A DNA stretch of 64,000 bases from NCBI RefSeq assembly GCF_003254395.2, contig NC_037644.1, positions 7,780,086-7,844,085 of the forward strand, in the 5' to 3' direction. The position numbers were made by a program, and so were the translations under genes. Below the pieces are notes generated by a model. That model saw nothing but the letters and a program-made list of their open reading frames with translations, made no database searches and was not told the origin of the DNA. Positions 26,201 to 34,877 of this stretch are shown in pieces. Position 1 is the first letter of the stretch. Each line of letters opens with the position of its first letter. This DNA is from Apis mellifera (taxonomy: Eukaryota > Arthropoda > Insecta > Hymenoptera > Apidae).

Positions 26201-26306
26201 CGATTCCCGCTATCTTTGTGTACGATAAAAACCAACCATCGCCTCTTTTACACTCGATGTCATCGCTAGTCATAAATTCCACGGGAGCGCCACTAAATTG
26301 TGGCAT
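8569..26306 (-). CDS. M1-family aminopeptidase N-like protein, membrane-anchored, catalytic residues lost
   Basis: A minus-strand gene with 16 coding exons: 26306-26127, 24516-24189, 23205-22806, 20690-20532, 19557-19246, 18472-18295, 18214-18067, 17292-17214, 15828-15654, 13616-13430, 13329-13052, 12658-12480, 12377-12210, 10703-10563, 10487-10406 and 8739-8569. Every junction is in phase and the total is 3165 nt, giving 1054 residues. The order is a cytoplasmic head, a membrane helix at about 34-53, the M1 N-terminal domain (HPLKYRLELTP), a degraded thermolysin-like domain, and the C-terminal domain (TGYYRVHYDERNW-type motif). Family members are zinc ectopeptidases that trim N-terminal residues, but here HExxH reads TLMGQ, the transition-state tyrosine aligns with His566, and GAMEN is GIDEN. 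Glu506 can align with the third zinc ligand. The open, phased frame argues against a pseudogene; I infer a non-enzymatic role. The start ATG is the first in its exon and is followed by the membrane anchor. Confidence 0.88.
9151..9890. repeat. Tandem array of a ~240-bp repeat, three units (intron 15)
   Basis: Three successive units start at 9246, 9493 and 9731 (spacings 247 and 238). Each contains a conserved core GATATCTCGGGAACCGGAAG preceded by CTTTACGC and followed by AAAATAAATGAAAAAGCATT or a close variant. A leader from about 9151 (CCTGGAAA ... TTTGTCTGA ... TTGAGAAT) precedes the first unit. The same leader and units recur at 14793. There is no coding capacity and no terminal inverted repeat. 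It lies within intron 15 of the minus-strand gene. Confidence 0.85.
10345..10382. repeat. (AT)n microsatellite
   Basis: A run of AT dinucleotides in intron 15, about 20 bases from the exon 15 donor at 10405. Confidence 0.9.
13688..14616 (-). mobile_element. Internally deleted mariner element (intron 9)
   Basis: The element is 929 bp, bounded by inverted repeats beginning TTGGGTTGGCAA (left) and ending TTGCCAACCCAA (right), flanked by TA at 13686-13687 and 14617-14618, the target duplication expected of mariner. Complete mariners are about 1.3 kb. Here the right inverted repeat runs almost directly into the middle of the transposase gene, so roughly 0.35 kb with the normal 5' UTR and N-terminal codons is missing. 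It lies in intron 9 of the minus-strand aminopeptidase-like gene, transposase in the same direction as the host gene. The terminal repeats resemble the mariners described from honeybee. Confidence 0.95.
13762..14596 (-). pseudogene. Mariner transposase, truncated and disrupted
   Basis: Two open segments (14596-14228 and 14088-13762) carry a recognisable mariner transposase. The upstream one holds the second helix-turn-helix (TTREIAEKLHVSHTCIENHL) and the first catalytic aspartate in TGDEKW. The downstream one holds HHDNARPH with the second aspartate and SPDLTPSDY with the third, consistent with the D,D34D triad. Between them (about 14089-14228) the frame is broken by a TAA, a TGA at a usual tryptophan codon, and a frameshift. 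The N-terminal part, including the first helix-turn-helix, is absent. It cannot encode an active enzyme. Confidence 0.93.
14793..15280. repeat. Second island of the ~240-bp repeat, two units (intron 9)
   Basis: The leader (CCTGGAAA, then TTGTCTGAGC and TTGAGAAT) and two units starting at 14892 and 15141 match the array at 9151-9890, including the core GATATCTCGGGAACxGGAAG. It starts about 180 bases beyond the mariner in the same intron. A shared leader plus differing unit number suggests the family moved or was copied as a leader-plus-array block. Confidence 0.8.
16344..16800. repeat. Direct duplication of ~230 bp (intron 8)
   Basis: The sequence starting ACAATAATTTAATTTCT at 16344 is repeated from 16590 with few changes, through AAAATTATCTTTTATAA and CATTTCACAGAAACTAGC. 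The offset is 246 bp. It lies wholly within intron 8 of the minus-strand gene. Confidence 0.8.
18295..18472 (-). CDS. Exon 6, zinc-site exon without HExxH; GC-AG donor
   Basis: This encodes residues 461-519. Where M1 enzymes have AHELAHQW, this protein has VTLMGQQW (residues 483-490): both zinc histidines and the catalytic glutamate are gone, while QW is kept. The downstream NEGFA-type glutamate aligns with Glu506 in WIFESF. The exon ends CCAAAG followed by GCAAGC, a GC-AG donor; the next exon starts in the matching phase 0, and no GT donor nearby restores the frame as well. The intron is 80 bp (18215-18294). Confidence 0.8.
19246..19557 (-). CDS. Exon 5, carrying the altered exopeptidase motif GIDEN
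   Basis: This encodes residues 356-459. The family signature YPLPKxDxVxxP is present as YPLPKIDIVSLP. The exopeptidase motif G-A-M-E-N that anchors the substrate amino terminus appears as G446-I-D-E-N450, so Glu and Asn survive, followed by an IGSLGL stretch about two residues longer than the usual WGL. Confidence 0.8.
19561..19915. repeat. Tandem duplication of ~173 bp (intron 4)
   Basis: The stretch from AGAAAAGATAAAATTATGG at 19568 recurs at 19741, 173 bp later, including CAAAATCGATTATTTCTAT and GATACGATTAATTTTGAAAT. The first copy begins at the intron's acceptor end, so the polypyrimidine tract of exon 5 lies in duplicated sequence. Confidence 0.8.
20157..20232. repeat. (AT)n microsatellite
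   Basis: A run of about 75 bases of AT dinucleotides with a single TT interruption, in intron 4 of the minus-strand gene. Confidence 0.95.
20691..22805 (-). other. Intron 3 with two less AT-rich islands
   Basis: This 2.1-kb intron contains two islands of more balanced composition, at about 21420-21920 and 22450-22680, against an AT-rich background. Neither contains a frame that resembles a protein I recognise or a splice-bounded exon that fits the gene. They may be regulatory sequence, old transposon remnants or unrecognised alternative exons. Confidence 0.4.
22806..23205 (-). CDS. Exon 3, with an acidic, Ser/Asn-rich insertion
   Basis: This encodes about residues 170-302. Its last third (QLKTRIYQGIYSFEIEYEAL onward) is the usual M1 beta-strand region just before the FPxxD substrate loop. 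The preceding ~90 residues are rich in Asp, Glu, Ser, Asn and Lys with no M1 similarity that I recognise, and look like a flexible insertion. The acceptor is TTCCAG, the donor GTGAGT, entering phase 1 and leaving phase 2. Confidence 0.8.
24609..24845. mobile_element. hAT-like MITE with GGCGTAGCC termini (intron 1)
   Basis: A 237-bp segment begins CATAGGCGTAGCC and ends GGCTACGCCTTTG, an inverted repeat with one or two mismatches. Inside it, ATGGAGCAAAT on the left is inverted as ATTTGCTCCAT on the right. GGCGTAGCC termini are typical of hAT-type non-autonomous elements in insects. An 8-bp target duplication is not recognisable, so the class is tentative. Confidence 0.55.
25173..25900. mobile_element. 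Inverted-repeat element, copy C (intron 1)
   Basis: The left end ATACTGTGGATTTTTATGCA matches copies A and B at most positions and is followed by GCTGAAATA, as in copy B. The right end TGCATAAAAATCCG is the inverted form but decays after that. The ~728-bp interior encodes no recognisable protein. It is the longest and apparently oldest of the three copies. Confidence 0.45.
26127..26306 (-). CDS. First coding exon: cytoplasmic head and membrane anchor
   Basis: This encodes residues 1-60. A hydrophilic head of about 33 residues is followed by a hydrophobic helix, roughly IAGIVVVFIIGVVAAGFLGW, then NSLPKKK. The arrangement matches the type II (cytoplasmic N-terminus) topology of many M1 ectopeptidases. 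The exon ends at a GTGAGT donor in phase 0. Its acceptor (TTGTAG) lies at 26315, so 26307-26314 is 5' UTR spliced to an upstream exon. Confidence 0.85.
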
Positions 26307-26659
26307 AATTTGAGCTACAAGAAATATTTGAGAAGTATAGGTATAAATTCTCGCAAAAAAAAAATACGCAGGGCGCATATCGAGAAGATTTGAAAAAAGA
26401 AATCGATATAAAACAAGTTTTAAAATAGTAGGGGAGTAGTGTCTTCAATATGCATAAAATTGATTAATTTTTTAACTTGTAATGGAAAAGGAAGGAAGGA
26501 GATTCCAGTAATTTCATTTATAATCGTAGATTATCAAATTATCACAGATACAAATCTGGGAAATATTTCAAATAACAATTTAAAACAATTTCAAATAATA
26601 ATTAATTAATATTCTATTATTACAATTTTACAATATCAATTACTATAATTATAATAATG

Positions 26660-27460
26660 TTATATCAAGAAACCAACAAATGATTATTTTCATTAAAATC
26701 AAGTAACGAGCAATAAAATGATAAATGAAAAAAATAAATGAAATAAATAAATCGTTTAATTATTATCAAAATAAATATGGATTCTTGGAAATATTCTTCC
26801 ATAGAAACGTTCGAATTTTCGCTTATCCTACTATTACAATTTTACAATATTAATTATTATATCAAGAAACCAACAAATTATTATTTTCATTAAAATCAAA
26901 TAACAAATAATAAAATGATAAATACAAAAAATAAATAAAATAAATAAATCGTTTAATTATATTATTATCAAAATAAATATGGATGATAAATGAAAAAAAT
27001 AAATAAAATAAATAAATCGTTTAATTATATTATTATCAAAATAAATATGGATCCTTGGAAATATTCTTCCATAAAAACGTTCGAATTTTCGCTTATCCTA
27101 CTATTACAATTTTATAATATTAATTATTATCAAGAAACCAACAAATGATTATTTTCATTAAAATCAAGTAACGAGCAATAAAATGAAAAAAATAAATGAA
27201 ATAAATAAATCGTTTAATTATATTATTATCAAAATGATTATTTTCATTAAAATCAAGTAATGAGCAATAAAATGAAAAAAATAAATGAAATAAATAAATC
27301 GTTTAATTACATTATTATCAAAATGATTATTTTCATTAAAATCAAGTAATGAGCAATAAAATGAAAAAAATAAATGAAATAAATCATTTAATTATTATCA
27401 AAATAAATATGGATCCTTGGAAATATTCTTCCATAGAAATCCATAGAAACGTTCGAATTT
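26660..27460. repeat. Nested tandem repeat upstream of the first coding exon
   Basis: A large unit containing CAAGAAACCAACAAATxATT occurs at 26666, 26863 and 27131 (spacings 197 and 268; the longer one carries an internal duplication of about 70 bp). Within the last large unit, a shorter 89-bp unit beginning GATTATTTTCATTAAAATCA is repeated at 27147, 27236 and 27325. All copies share AATAAATCGTTTAATTA. The array lies in the 5' UTR intron of the minus-strand gene. Confidence 0.85.
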
Positions 27461-27671
27461 TCGCTTATCGGTCAAAAGTCATCCGATAAATCGATATTCA
27501 GAAATATCGTTGACAGTTCGAAACGACGTTGTCATAATCGTGACGAATTCGCGTTATCATAATATTCGGGGGGAAAGGACATGAAACGTCATTGGTGAAA
27601 TTGACTTCTGCATACGCATCCCATAAGCTAGTCCGATTGTGCACGCTCGTAAATACGATCGAGAAACGTAC

Positions 27672-27760
27672 CTTGGCTTTTCAAGGTCCGGCTGTGTATA
27701 TCCGCACGTTAACTGGCCAGTTATTAGCATAATCGTTTACCAAACTGACAAAGCTATAGT
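27672..27760 (-). other. Probable 5' UTR exon and promoter region of the minus-strand gene
   Basis: On the minus strand a GC-richer block ends in CCAAG followed by GTACGT, a good donor at 27671. It would splice to the acceptor at 26315 before the first coding exon. An initiator-like TCAGT occurs at 27748-27744. The upper limit of the exon is not determined. Confidence 0.45.
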
Positions 27761-30700
27761 TTTTCTTCATATGTGTTAACGATAAGAAGAATTTTATTTG
27801 TGGTAAGAAATAGAGATTTTTTTTTTTATTAAATGATAAAAATTGGAATATTGTATGGAATGATATTAAATATTAATATTCATGAAATTGATGATTCCAT
27901 AATATTTTTAGGATTATAGTTGAACGTTATTATGTTACAAGTGCAAAGTTTAAATGATAATGTAAAGTTATTTTATATCCTTGTTCTAATTAATATAATC
28001 TTATGAAGAAAAATATTTTATAAATTTTCCTTTACTTTGTTACAATCATATAATTTAATTTTTAAAGATAAGTATTTAAAGATCAAATTATTCCTCGTAT
28101 AGTCAATTATTTGCTTTAATATTTAAGAATCATTTACACTCTATGTATTCATATTTAAGAAAAGTTGAGGCATAGATTGGATGTCTTTGCATAAAGATGA
28201 GCAAAAATTAATTTACCATTCATATGTTATTTAAATATTTGTCTCTCAAGGAATGTCACAGTAAGCTGTACATAAAAATAGCTAATTTACATCTTTTAAG
28301 AATAAATCAAATCATCAAATGAATTGAGTAATGAATTTTATAGAATCTTTTAAAGAAACAGAGATTTTCTAATCAAAATGAATTCTTTTATTAAATCTAT
28401 TTTACACTAAAAAAGAATAAAATATGTATATACAAAAGATTCTTTTGCATCTTATTATTATTTATAAATAAAATATTGTAATTGGCATTCAATAACTCGT
28501 TTCTTAGAAATTAATCTGTAATGAAGTAATTAACTCGCAATTTCATTAACAATATCACAACGTTCAATTCTCAAGAATGTGAATATATATCATAACATTG
28601 TTGATGCACGTGTTCAAGTATTAATCAATATAATACGTATGCATGTACAATCCTGAATACTATGAATGATTATTGGCCTGTATAATGATCATATAATGCA
28701 TCATGATTACGTTTCAATATTTCAAATGACATAATCTTTGAATTACGAATCGAATTGTAAATTGACATAACTAACAATTTATAATTAAATTGTCGATAAA
28801 TGTTAAATTTTATATTATTTGAGAAAAACGTGACGAATTTATTTATATGATAAAATTAACAATATCATACTTTGTTATCGCTATTATTATCGCACTTTAT
28901 TTGCCAATTTCACTTGGCAGATTCACTGTCAAAAATTTTCGAATTTTTTTATTATTACAATATCATATCAATATCAAATTGTTCTTAATTTTTGAATTAA
29001 TAATTTCAACAGATAAATATATTAATTTTCTATTATTTATTTATAATAAATTACTTGTAATATATTTTGATTTGAAAACACGAATGCATTAAAAATATTA
29101 TTTCTTACGCAATTCGTATTCGTAAGAAATGAAGATGAAGAAAATATATAACTAATAAGAAACTTCGAAATAATTGGCAATAATAAACAAATTTTATTTA
29201 ATCAAATATTATGCTGAGTATCTTATCATGCATGTACTTAATCAATTATATACTGTGATACATTAGTCACAAGATTAATTCGACGGATGATAGTGTGGAT
29301 TAATAATATAAATTATTAACTTTTTTTTGCATAAAATAATTGGATGCATGTCTAATATTTACGTGAAATTCACTCGATACTAAATTATTGAACAATTTTA
29401 GTTTTCTAAACTATGCAGTAAATGTATCACATGACCTAGTGCTAATCATTACGAGCAGCCATAAATCAAATTCGCGATTACTAATATCACTATACTTAAT
29501 ATACTTCCTTTAGCTCGTTTCTACAGCTAATAATTTTATTTTCTCAATACTAATTTACAGATATAATCCACAAAATATTCTAATATTGATTGAACCCATG
29601 TTTTCATATCCAAAATTTTAATATTCTGTATTCAATTGGATGATATGTACAAGATGTTAACACATATATATATAGTATATTTGTAGGACATCTTTGAAAG
29701 ATTGATTTTTAATTCAATTAGTTGATTTATCAAATTATAAGAAATTTTATTCAACATAAATTGTTTACTTTAATTAATCATTCAAATTATTGCAAATTTC
29801 AATCAATATTTTTGCATTGCCAATATTTTATATTATTTATTTTCATCTTTTAAAATTAATTTTTCTCTAATTAGCTCAAGTGAAATCTGTAAATATATTT
29901 AAAAAATAAATATTAGGGAATGTAATTTAAAATGTTATTTTTAAGTTTAAATTTCAACGAAAAATAAAAATTTATCGCATAGAGAAATATAATTCATAGA
30001 TTATAAGCACAAGTTTTGTGAGGAAAGAAATGTGTACTTTCGTATGACATTGAATTACTTCAACCAAAGATACATCAACAGCGATAACGCACGCGACTTG
30101 GCTGAAGGTTACTACAGTGCTTCACAGGATTACGTATGCGAATAGGATGTATAGTTTTTCACGGCATATATACGCTACGAGATTGTGTTACATGTTATGT
30201 CACACAGTACGTGATCAATCTCTAAACAAACGAAACTCAAAATCTCTCCAATTCACGTTCATCTAATTATTTACATGGATATTTAATAAACTTTAACAAG
30301 GATAACGTCGAGGATGGCAAAACTGAGAATATTGAAGTTAGTATAAATGGATTATATTTCTTCCACATAAATTCTGTAGACTTCAGGAAGAAGATTCAAA
30401 TTAGTAGGATCTCAATTAATTGATGGCAATTGATAATTATTTCTTTAAATGAGAACTGTGATATTTTAATAATTTTAAACAATTTTAATTTAATTAAATA
30501 TTGTGTGTAATTAAATTTGAAAGAAGAATTTATTTTTTTATAGTAACTTTTCAACGGTACGTTGAATTTTGCCTTCAAAAATGTCACTTCGAATTTGAAA
30601 ATATTTTGATAAAGGAGATTGTGGGGGGATCACATTAGATATGGAAGTACTTTGATATCGGGTACACAGGAAAATTCTTCCACTCGCATATACGTGTAAC

Positions 30701-32640
30701 GCGGAGATCATCACAAGTACTTACAAATTATGCCATAATAACTACGATCGTACGTTTCCTCTCAAGATTATATACGATTCGTATTATGTACTATGAATCT
30801 GGTTTCTTCCACTGATTCATGATTATATACAATTCGTATTATGTACCACGAATCTAATTTTTTCCATTAATTCATGATTTTTCTTTCATACATACACAAT
30901 TTTTTTGAAAAGAAGAATCAAAATTAATTTTGACGAAGAATGGAAAGAATAATAGGAAAAAAAAAAAAGAAGCAATTTTTAATGATAGTTATTATATGCA
31001 GATATCGGTTACGCTTCAGAGACACGAAAAGCAATGTATTTGATCAAAAGGTAAAAAAGTAATAACTAAATTGTTCACGAGTTTGACTAATGTTAATATT
31101 TGATTGATTCTACTTCAAGAAACCATCTATTTTTATGGACATTTATGAATTCATAAATGGTAAAAAAACAAACAAAATATAACAAAAATAATAATTTTGG
31201 CATAAAAGGTTAATTAATTTTGATTGAGGAAATATTTAATGTTTTATATGAGAAAAAAAGACAAATATATATATATATATGTACAGAGTTTGTGAATCAA
31301 GAATTTCTTAAAAAAATAATTGTCAAAGCTCATATATTATTGTATGTACACAGAATGTCCCAGTTAAAAATCATCTAAATATTTTAAATATTAATTAAAA
31401 TAATGTAAAAGAAAAAGTTTTTTGTATTATAAATAGATATACTTCTTCTTTAAAAAAAAATATCAATGAGTTTGAAAAAAAATTGCTGATGCAATAATTA
31501 ATTGATTTTAGTTTCCTTTAGTTTCCTGAGACATCCTACATATAAAAAATTCTTTATTCAATTTTCCTTTTATTTTTACTTTTCATTTAAAAAATAAAAT
31601 TAATTATAAACCTGATACATTATATATTATCCAGTTGTAAAATGTAAATAATAAGTTATCAACATAAAAATTTTGTGAAATAATAAATTTAAAAATAACG
31701 TTTAATACCTGATGTAATGAATATATATTTTATGAAAAATAATTTCTTAGTATATTACATTATTTAAATTCTTAATAAAATTTGTATGTATTTCTTGCAA
31801 GAAAAGTAATAAAATTTATAATTATTATAAAATTTAATAGATATCTGTTATTAGTTAATTTGAAAACTTATAAAATGATAAACATTGAAGGGAAAAAAAA
31901 ACAATTTAATTAACATGTTTGAATACATATTCAAGAAATTAGAAAAATATTGCAAGCCATAAATATTTGTGTCAAAATAAAGTGTAATATTTCGTTTGGT
32001 TCAAATAACTTTTCAAGATTGTTCTATTTTTATCATTTTATTAATATATTTATTTATTTTTTTTTTTCATTCCCATTCACTGTTACAAATTTTTTATTCG
32101 TTAAAAAAACAATCGTTTCATGCTTGCTACATGAGATCATGAAAATATAAAGAGATCATTGAAAGATAAAGTGCAATCATCGTTATTACATTCTTAACTA
32201 CTTGATGATAGGATTTAATAGCTACCATAGAATAGATATTCTGGTAACTATGCACATTCCTTGAATAGCAATAAAAGAATTTTAACGATACTTTGTTAAT
32301 ACAATGATTTAAAATATTTACTTCTTCAAGATTACAAATAATAATAATAATAATATAAAAAAAAAATTAATCATAACAATTTTACACATTGCTCTTTAAT
32401 TAATAATTATCAAAAAACAATTTTCGCTCGTGATAAAAATAAATAAACAACATTAAAATAAATACAGATAAAAACCATTCATAAACCAAAACTTTAATTT
32501 GAAATTTAATTCTATCATCTTCATCGATACATAACAAATAAATATAATAAATATAAATAACGTAAAAAATAATTGAATATAAATGAGCAGATATAAGAAA
32601 TGAAAAGAGTTAAAAAAAAAAAAAAAAACGAATTCACTCA
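27760..32640. other. AT-rich intergenic region between the two divergent aminopeptidase-like genes
   Basis: About 4.9 kb of mainly AT-rich sequence. It holds a less AT-rich patch at about 30000-30250, a two-copy 55-bp tandem repeat at 30766, and one short frame with a signal-peptide-like start at 28847. No gene is clearly supported. Confidence 0.5.
30766..30875. repeat. Two-copy 55-bp tandem repeat
   Basis: GATTATATACGATTCGTATT at 30766 recurs with one change at 30821, and each copy continues through TATGTAC...GAATCT to a TTCAT end. Confidence 0.75.
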
Positions 32641-32641
32641 C

Positions 32642-32960
32642 AATTTCTGCGTCCATAATCCTGCCAACTGGAGATGGATCCTCGGCTCATGTGAACAACT
32701 TCCGGTTCCCTCCTGTCTCGAAACCAACGTACGATGTAGTTACACGTGAAAACAAATCGTGGACGAGAGAAAGGATGAAAGGAAGAACCGAAAAAGAAAT
32801 CGTCCCGAAAAGATTAAAATATTATATGCCCACGATGGCAACGCAATCGTTCGTACAGGTGCAACGCAATTAGTAGTTCTAGCTACAGTGCAACAAGCGA
32901 ATACTGGCCAGAACTCTTCGAATGCACGTTGTACCCCCACTTTTTTCAATCATTTGCCTT
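32642..32960 (-). other. Candidate minus-strand first exon (unassigned)
   Basis: A GC-richer block ends, on the minus strand, with ATG GAC GCA GAA ATT followed by GTGAGT, an exact donor at 32641-32636. This could be a first exon of an unrecognised minus-strand transcript or an alternative 5' exon of the membrane-anchored gene. If spliced to 26314 the ATG would be out of frame with the protein, so it would act as an upstream open frame. No other partner exon was found. Confidence 0.25.
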
Positions 32961-33005
32961 CGCATTGTTCTTCATTCTTTCTACACCGCGTGTAATTTTT
33001 CGTTT

Positions 33006-33032
<27 letters not shown>
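33006..33032. repeat. (CT)n microsatellite
   Basis: An uninterrupted run of about 13 CT dinucleotides. On the minus strand this is a GA repeat, of the kind bound by GAGA-type factors in insect promoters. Confidence 0.9.
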
Positions 33033-33036
<4 letters not shown>

Positions 33037-33199
33037 GTTCCATCATCCAAGTCAAACACGTATGAATATTTTGAGGTTAAGTACATATGATAGGACACGT
33101 ACAATGAATTTATTTGATCTATAAAATTAAACGTCAAATTTCTTCGTATATATCAACTTTTACTTCTTTAATTTCAATTTCTAAAATCTGAAAGATTTA

Positions 33200-33297
33200 T
33201 AAGTATATTGTATAGTATATTAAGTATTATAAGTATATAGTATATAGTATATTAAGTATATTAAGTATTAAGTATATTAAGTATATTAAGTATATTG
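33200..33297. repeat. AAGTATATT minisatellite
   Basis: An irregular tandem array of AAGTATATT, AAGTATT and AGTATATAGT words over about 100 bases. Confidence 0.85.
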
Positions 33298-33489
33298 TGC
33301 AATTTTGTAAAATTAAAAATCTTAGAAAATCGATAAAGGATAAAAGGACAATTATTTCATACATTTTAAAAATTAATCATTCTTGTTCTAATTTGTCAGA
33401 AATAATTAATCGATTTGCATAATCAATCTAAAGGGATAAACTATTTAACAACTTTAATTTTATACTTTTAACAAAATGGAAAACGAAGA

Positions 33490-34800
33490 TTGTTGTGCAA
33501 CTTGTAACACAACATTTCGCTCAATGCAATTTATTTGGGGCGTCGCAAATATCCAAAAGGGTGGGCATGATTTCGTGCACACACGCAACACGGTTAAAGG
33601 GAATTAGAGGAAGAGCGATCGTCGTTGGCCCAGATCGCGCGACGAATGAAAGGAGGTCTCTCTCCCTCGCTCGACCCACCCTCAAAGTCGTAGGAGACAA
33701 ATTGACGAGTGGCACGAGTGGTTGAAGTTCGAGGAAGGAGAAAAAACGACGATACACAAAACCTCTCCCTCTCTCTCCCTCCCTCCCTCCCTATCAGTTC
33801 CAATTGACACCAAATCGGAAACGAACACGTCGGTTTGTTGAATTGGCCGCTTTTCAAACATTAAACGAATACACAATGGGTTCCTGGTTGCAGAAACGGT
33901 ACCAGACTCGGACGGACGCCACGGAGCAGGCTCGTGGCATCTCAATTCCCATTCACGCTTTCGGGATTGGCCATTCACGTTACGTTACTCTCTCTCTCTC
34001 CGTCCGTCACCGACGGGTACAAGCGTGATTAGGCCCTTTTGTGACGTCTGCCAGATGGAATTGGATAATGGACGATCCACCGATTACGCGGCTAAGTGGA
34101 TCTAAGCGCTTTGAACACCGCTGCTTCGGACACCGATCCACGGATGAAGGGGAAGAGGAGGGATCTCCTCCTTGCATCACGTGGCCGTCCACGTTTTCAC
34201 TCTTGTTGATTCTTCGTTGCAATTTCTTCTCCTTTTGCTTTTCTTTTCTTTTTTTTTTATGTTTTTTGCATCCTTTTCTTCGTACGATTCAATCCAGGCC
34301 GGCCCCGGTTCGAAAGAACGGAAAGTTGGACGACAGTTGGCCAACGACTACGTTCGGACCCGGTCTTTCTGCTGGCATTGTGACACGGATTATTGGGATT
34401 ATCGCTATCGGTATCAAGGTCAAACGTCAACACTAACTTGCCAGGCTGCGGGGCTCTCGAAGTGGGTGATATTCGAAAATACACGAATTGCACCGGTTAG
34501 ATCGTTGTCCACCGCATGCAAGTGAGGACGTGTTGGATAAGGATCGCGAAGTAAGTGTTCGAGTCGTGGTTAGAGTTTCGCAGTTTCGATTGTTAAGATC
34601 GATAAGCTTGATAATCGTCGTGGTGACGGATAATAAAGAGACAAAGTGGAAGATGATTTACGTGTTTACGAAAAATTTTTTAAATTGTACCATAACTCTT
34701 TGAAGTGTTTCGTTTCGTTTCGATGTATATTAGAATTAATTGTTACTTTCTTTTTTCATCGTTCAAGTAAATAATCGTTTCGACTTACTCCACAGGAGAA
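33490..34800 (+). promoter_or_regulatory. GC-rich promoter and 5' UTR region of the secreted aminopeptidase-like gene
   Basis: A long block of markedly higher GC and CG content. It includes CT-rich runs (33763-33793), a CRE-like TGACGTC at 34042-34048 and an E-box CACGTG near 34180. A 5' UTR exon is supported by a GTAAGT donor at 34551 and the acceptor CTCCACAG at 34788-34795; the next exon starts at 34796, seven bases before the ATG. Open frames here in several phases lack consistent coding character and look like by-products of composition. The transcription start is not defined. Confidence 0.55.
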
Positions 34801-34802
34801 CT

Positions 34803-34877
34803 ATGAGGTGGATAGCGGCTATCACCGGGTTCTTCCTGATATTCATTTTTCCACAGGATACCAAAGCTTTTTCTAGT
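34803..34877 (+). CDS. Signal peptide exon
   Basis: This encodes 25 residues: a short MRW start, a hydrophobic core (IAAITGFFLIFIF) and a polar end with small residues suited to signal peptidase (TKAFS). It ends at a GTAAGT donor in phase 0. Confidence 0.8.

Noticed and set aside
33495..34525. Multiple overlapping frames on both strands in the GC-rich block before the secreted aminopeptidase-like gene
   Set aside because: High GC lowers stop-codon frequency. The frames overlap in several phases, show simple-sequence residues and no family similarity, and the block has leader-exon splice signals instead.
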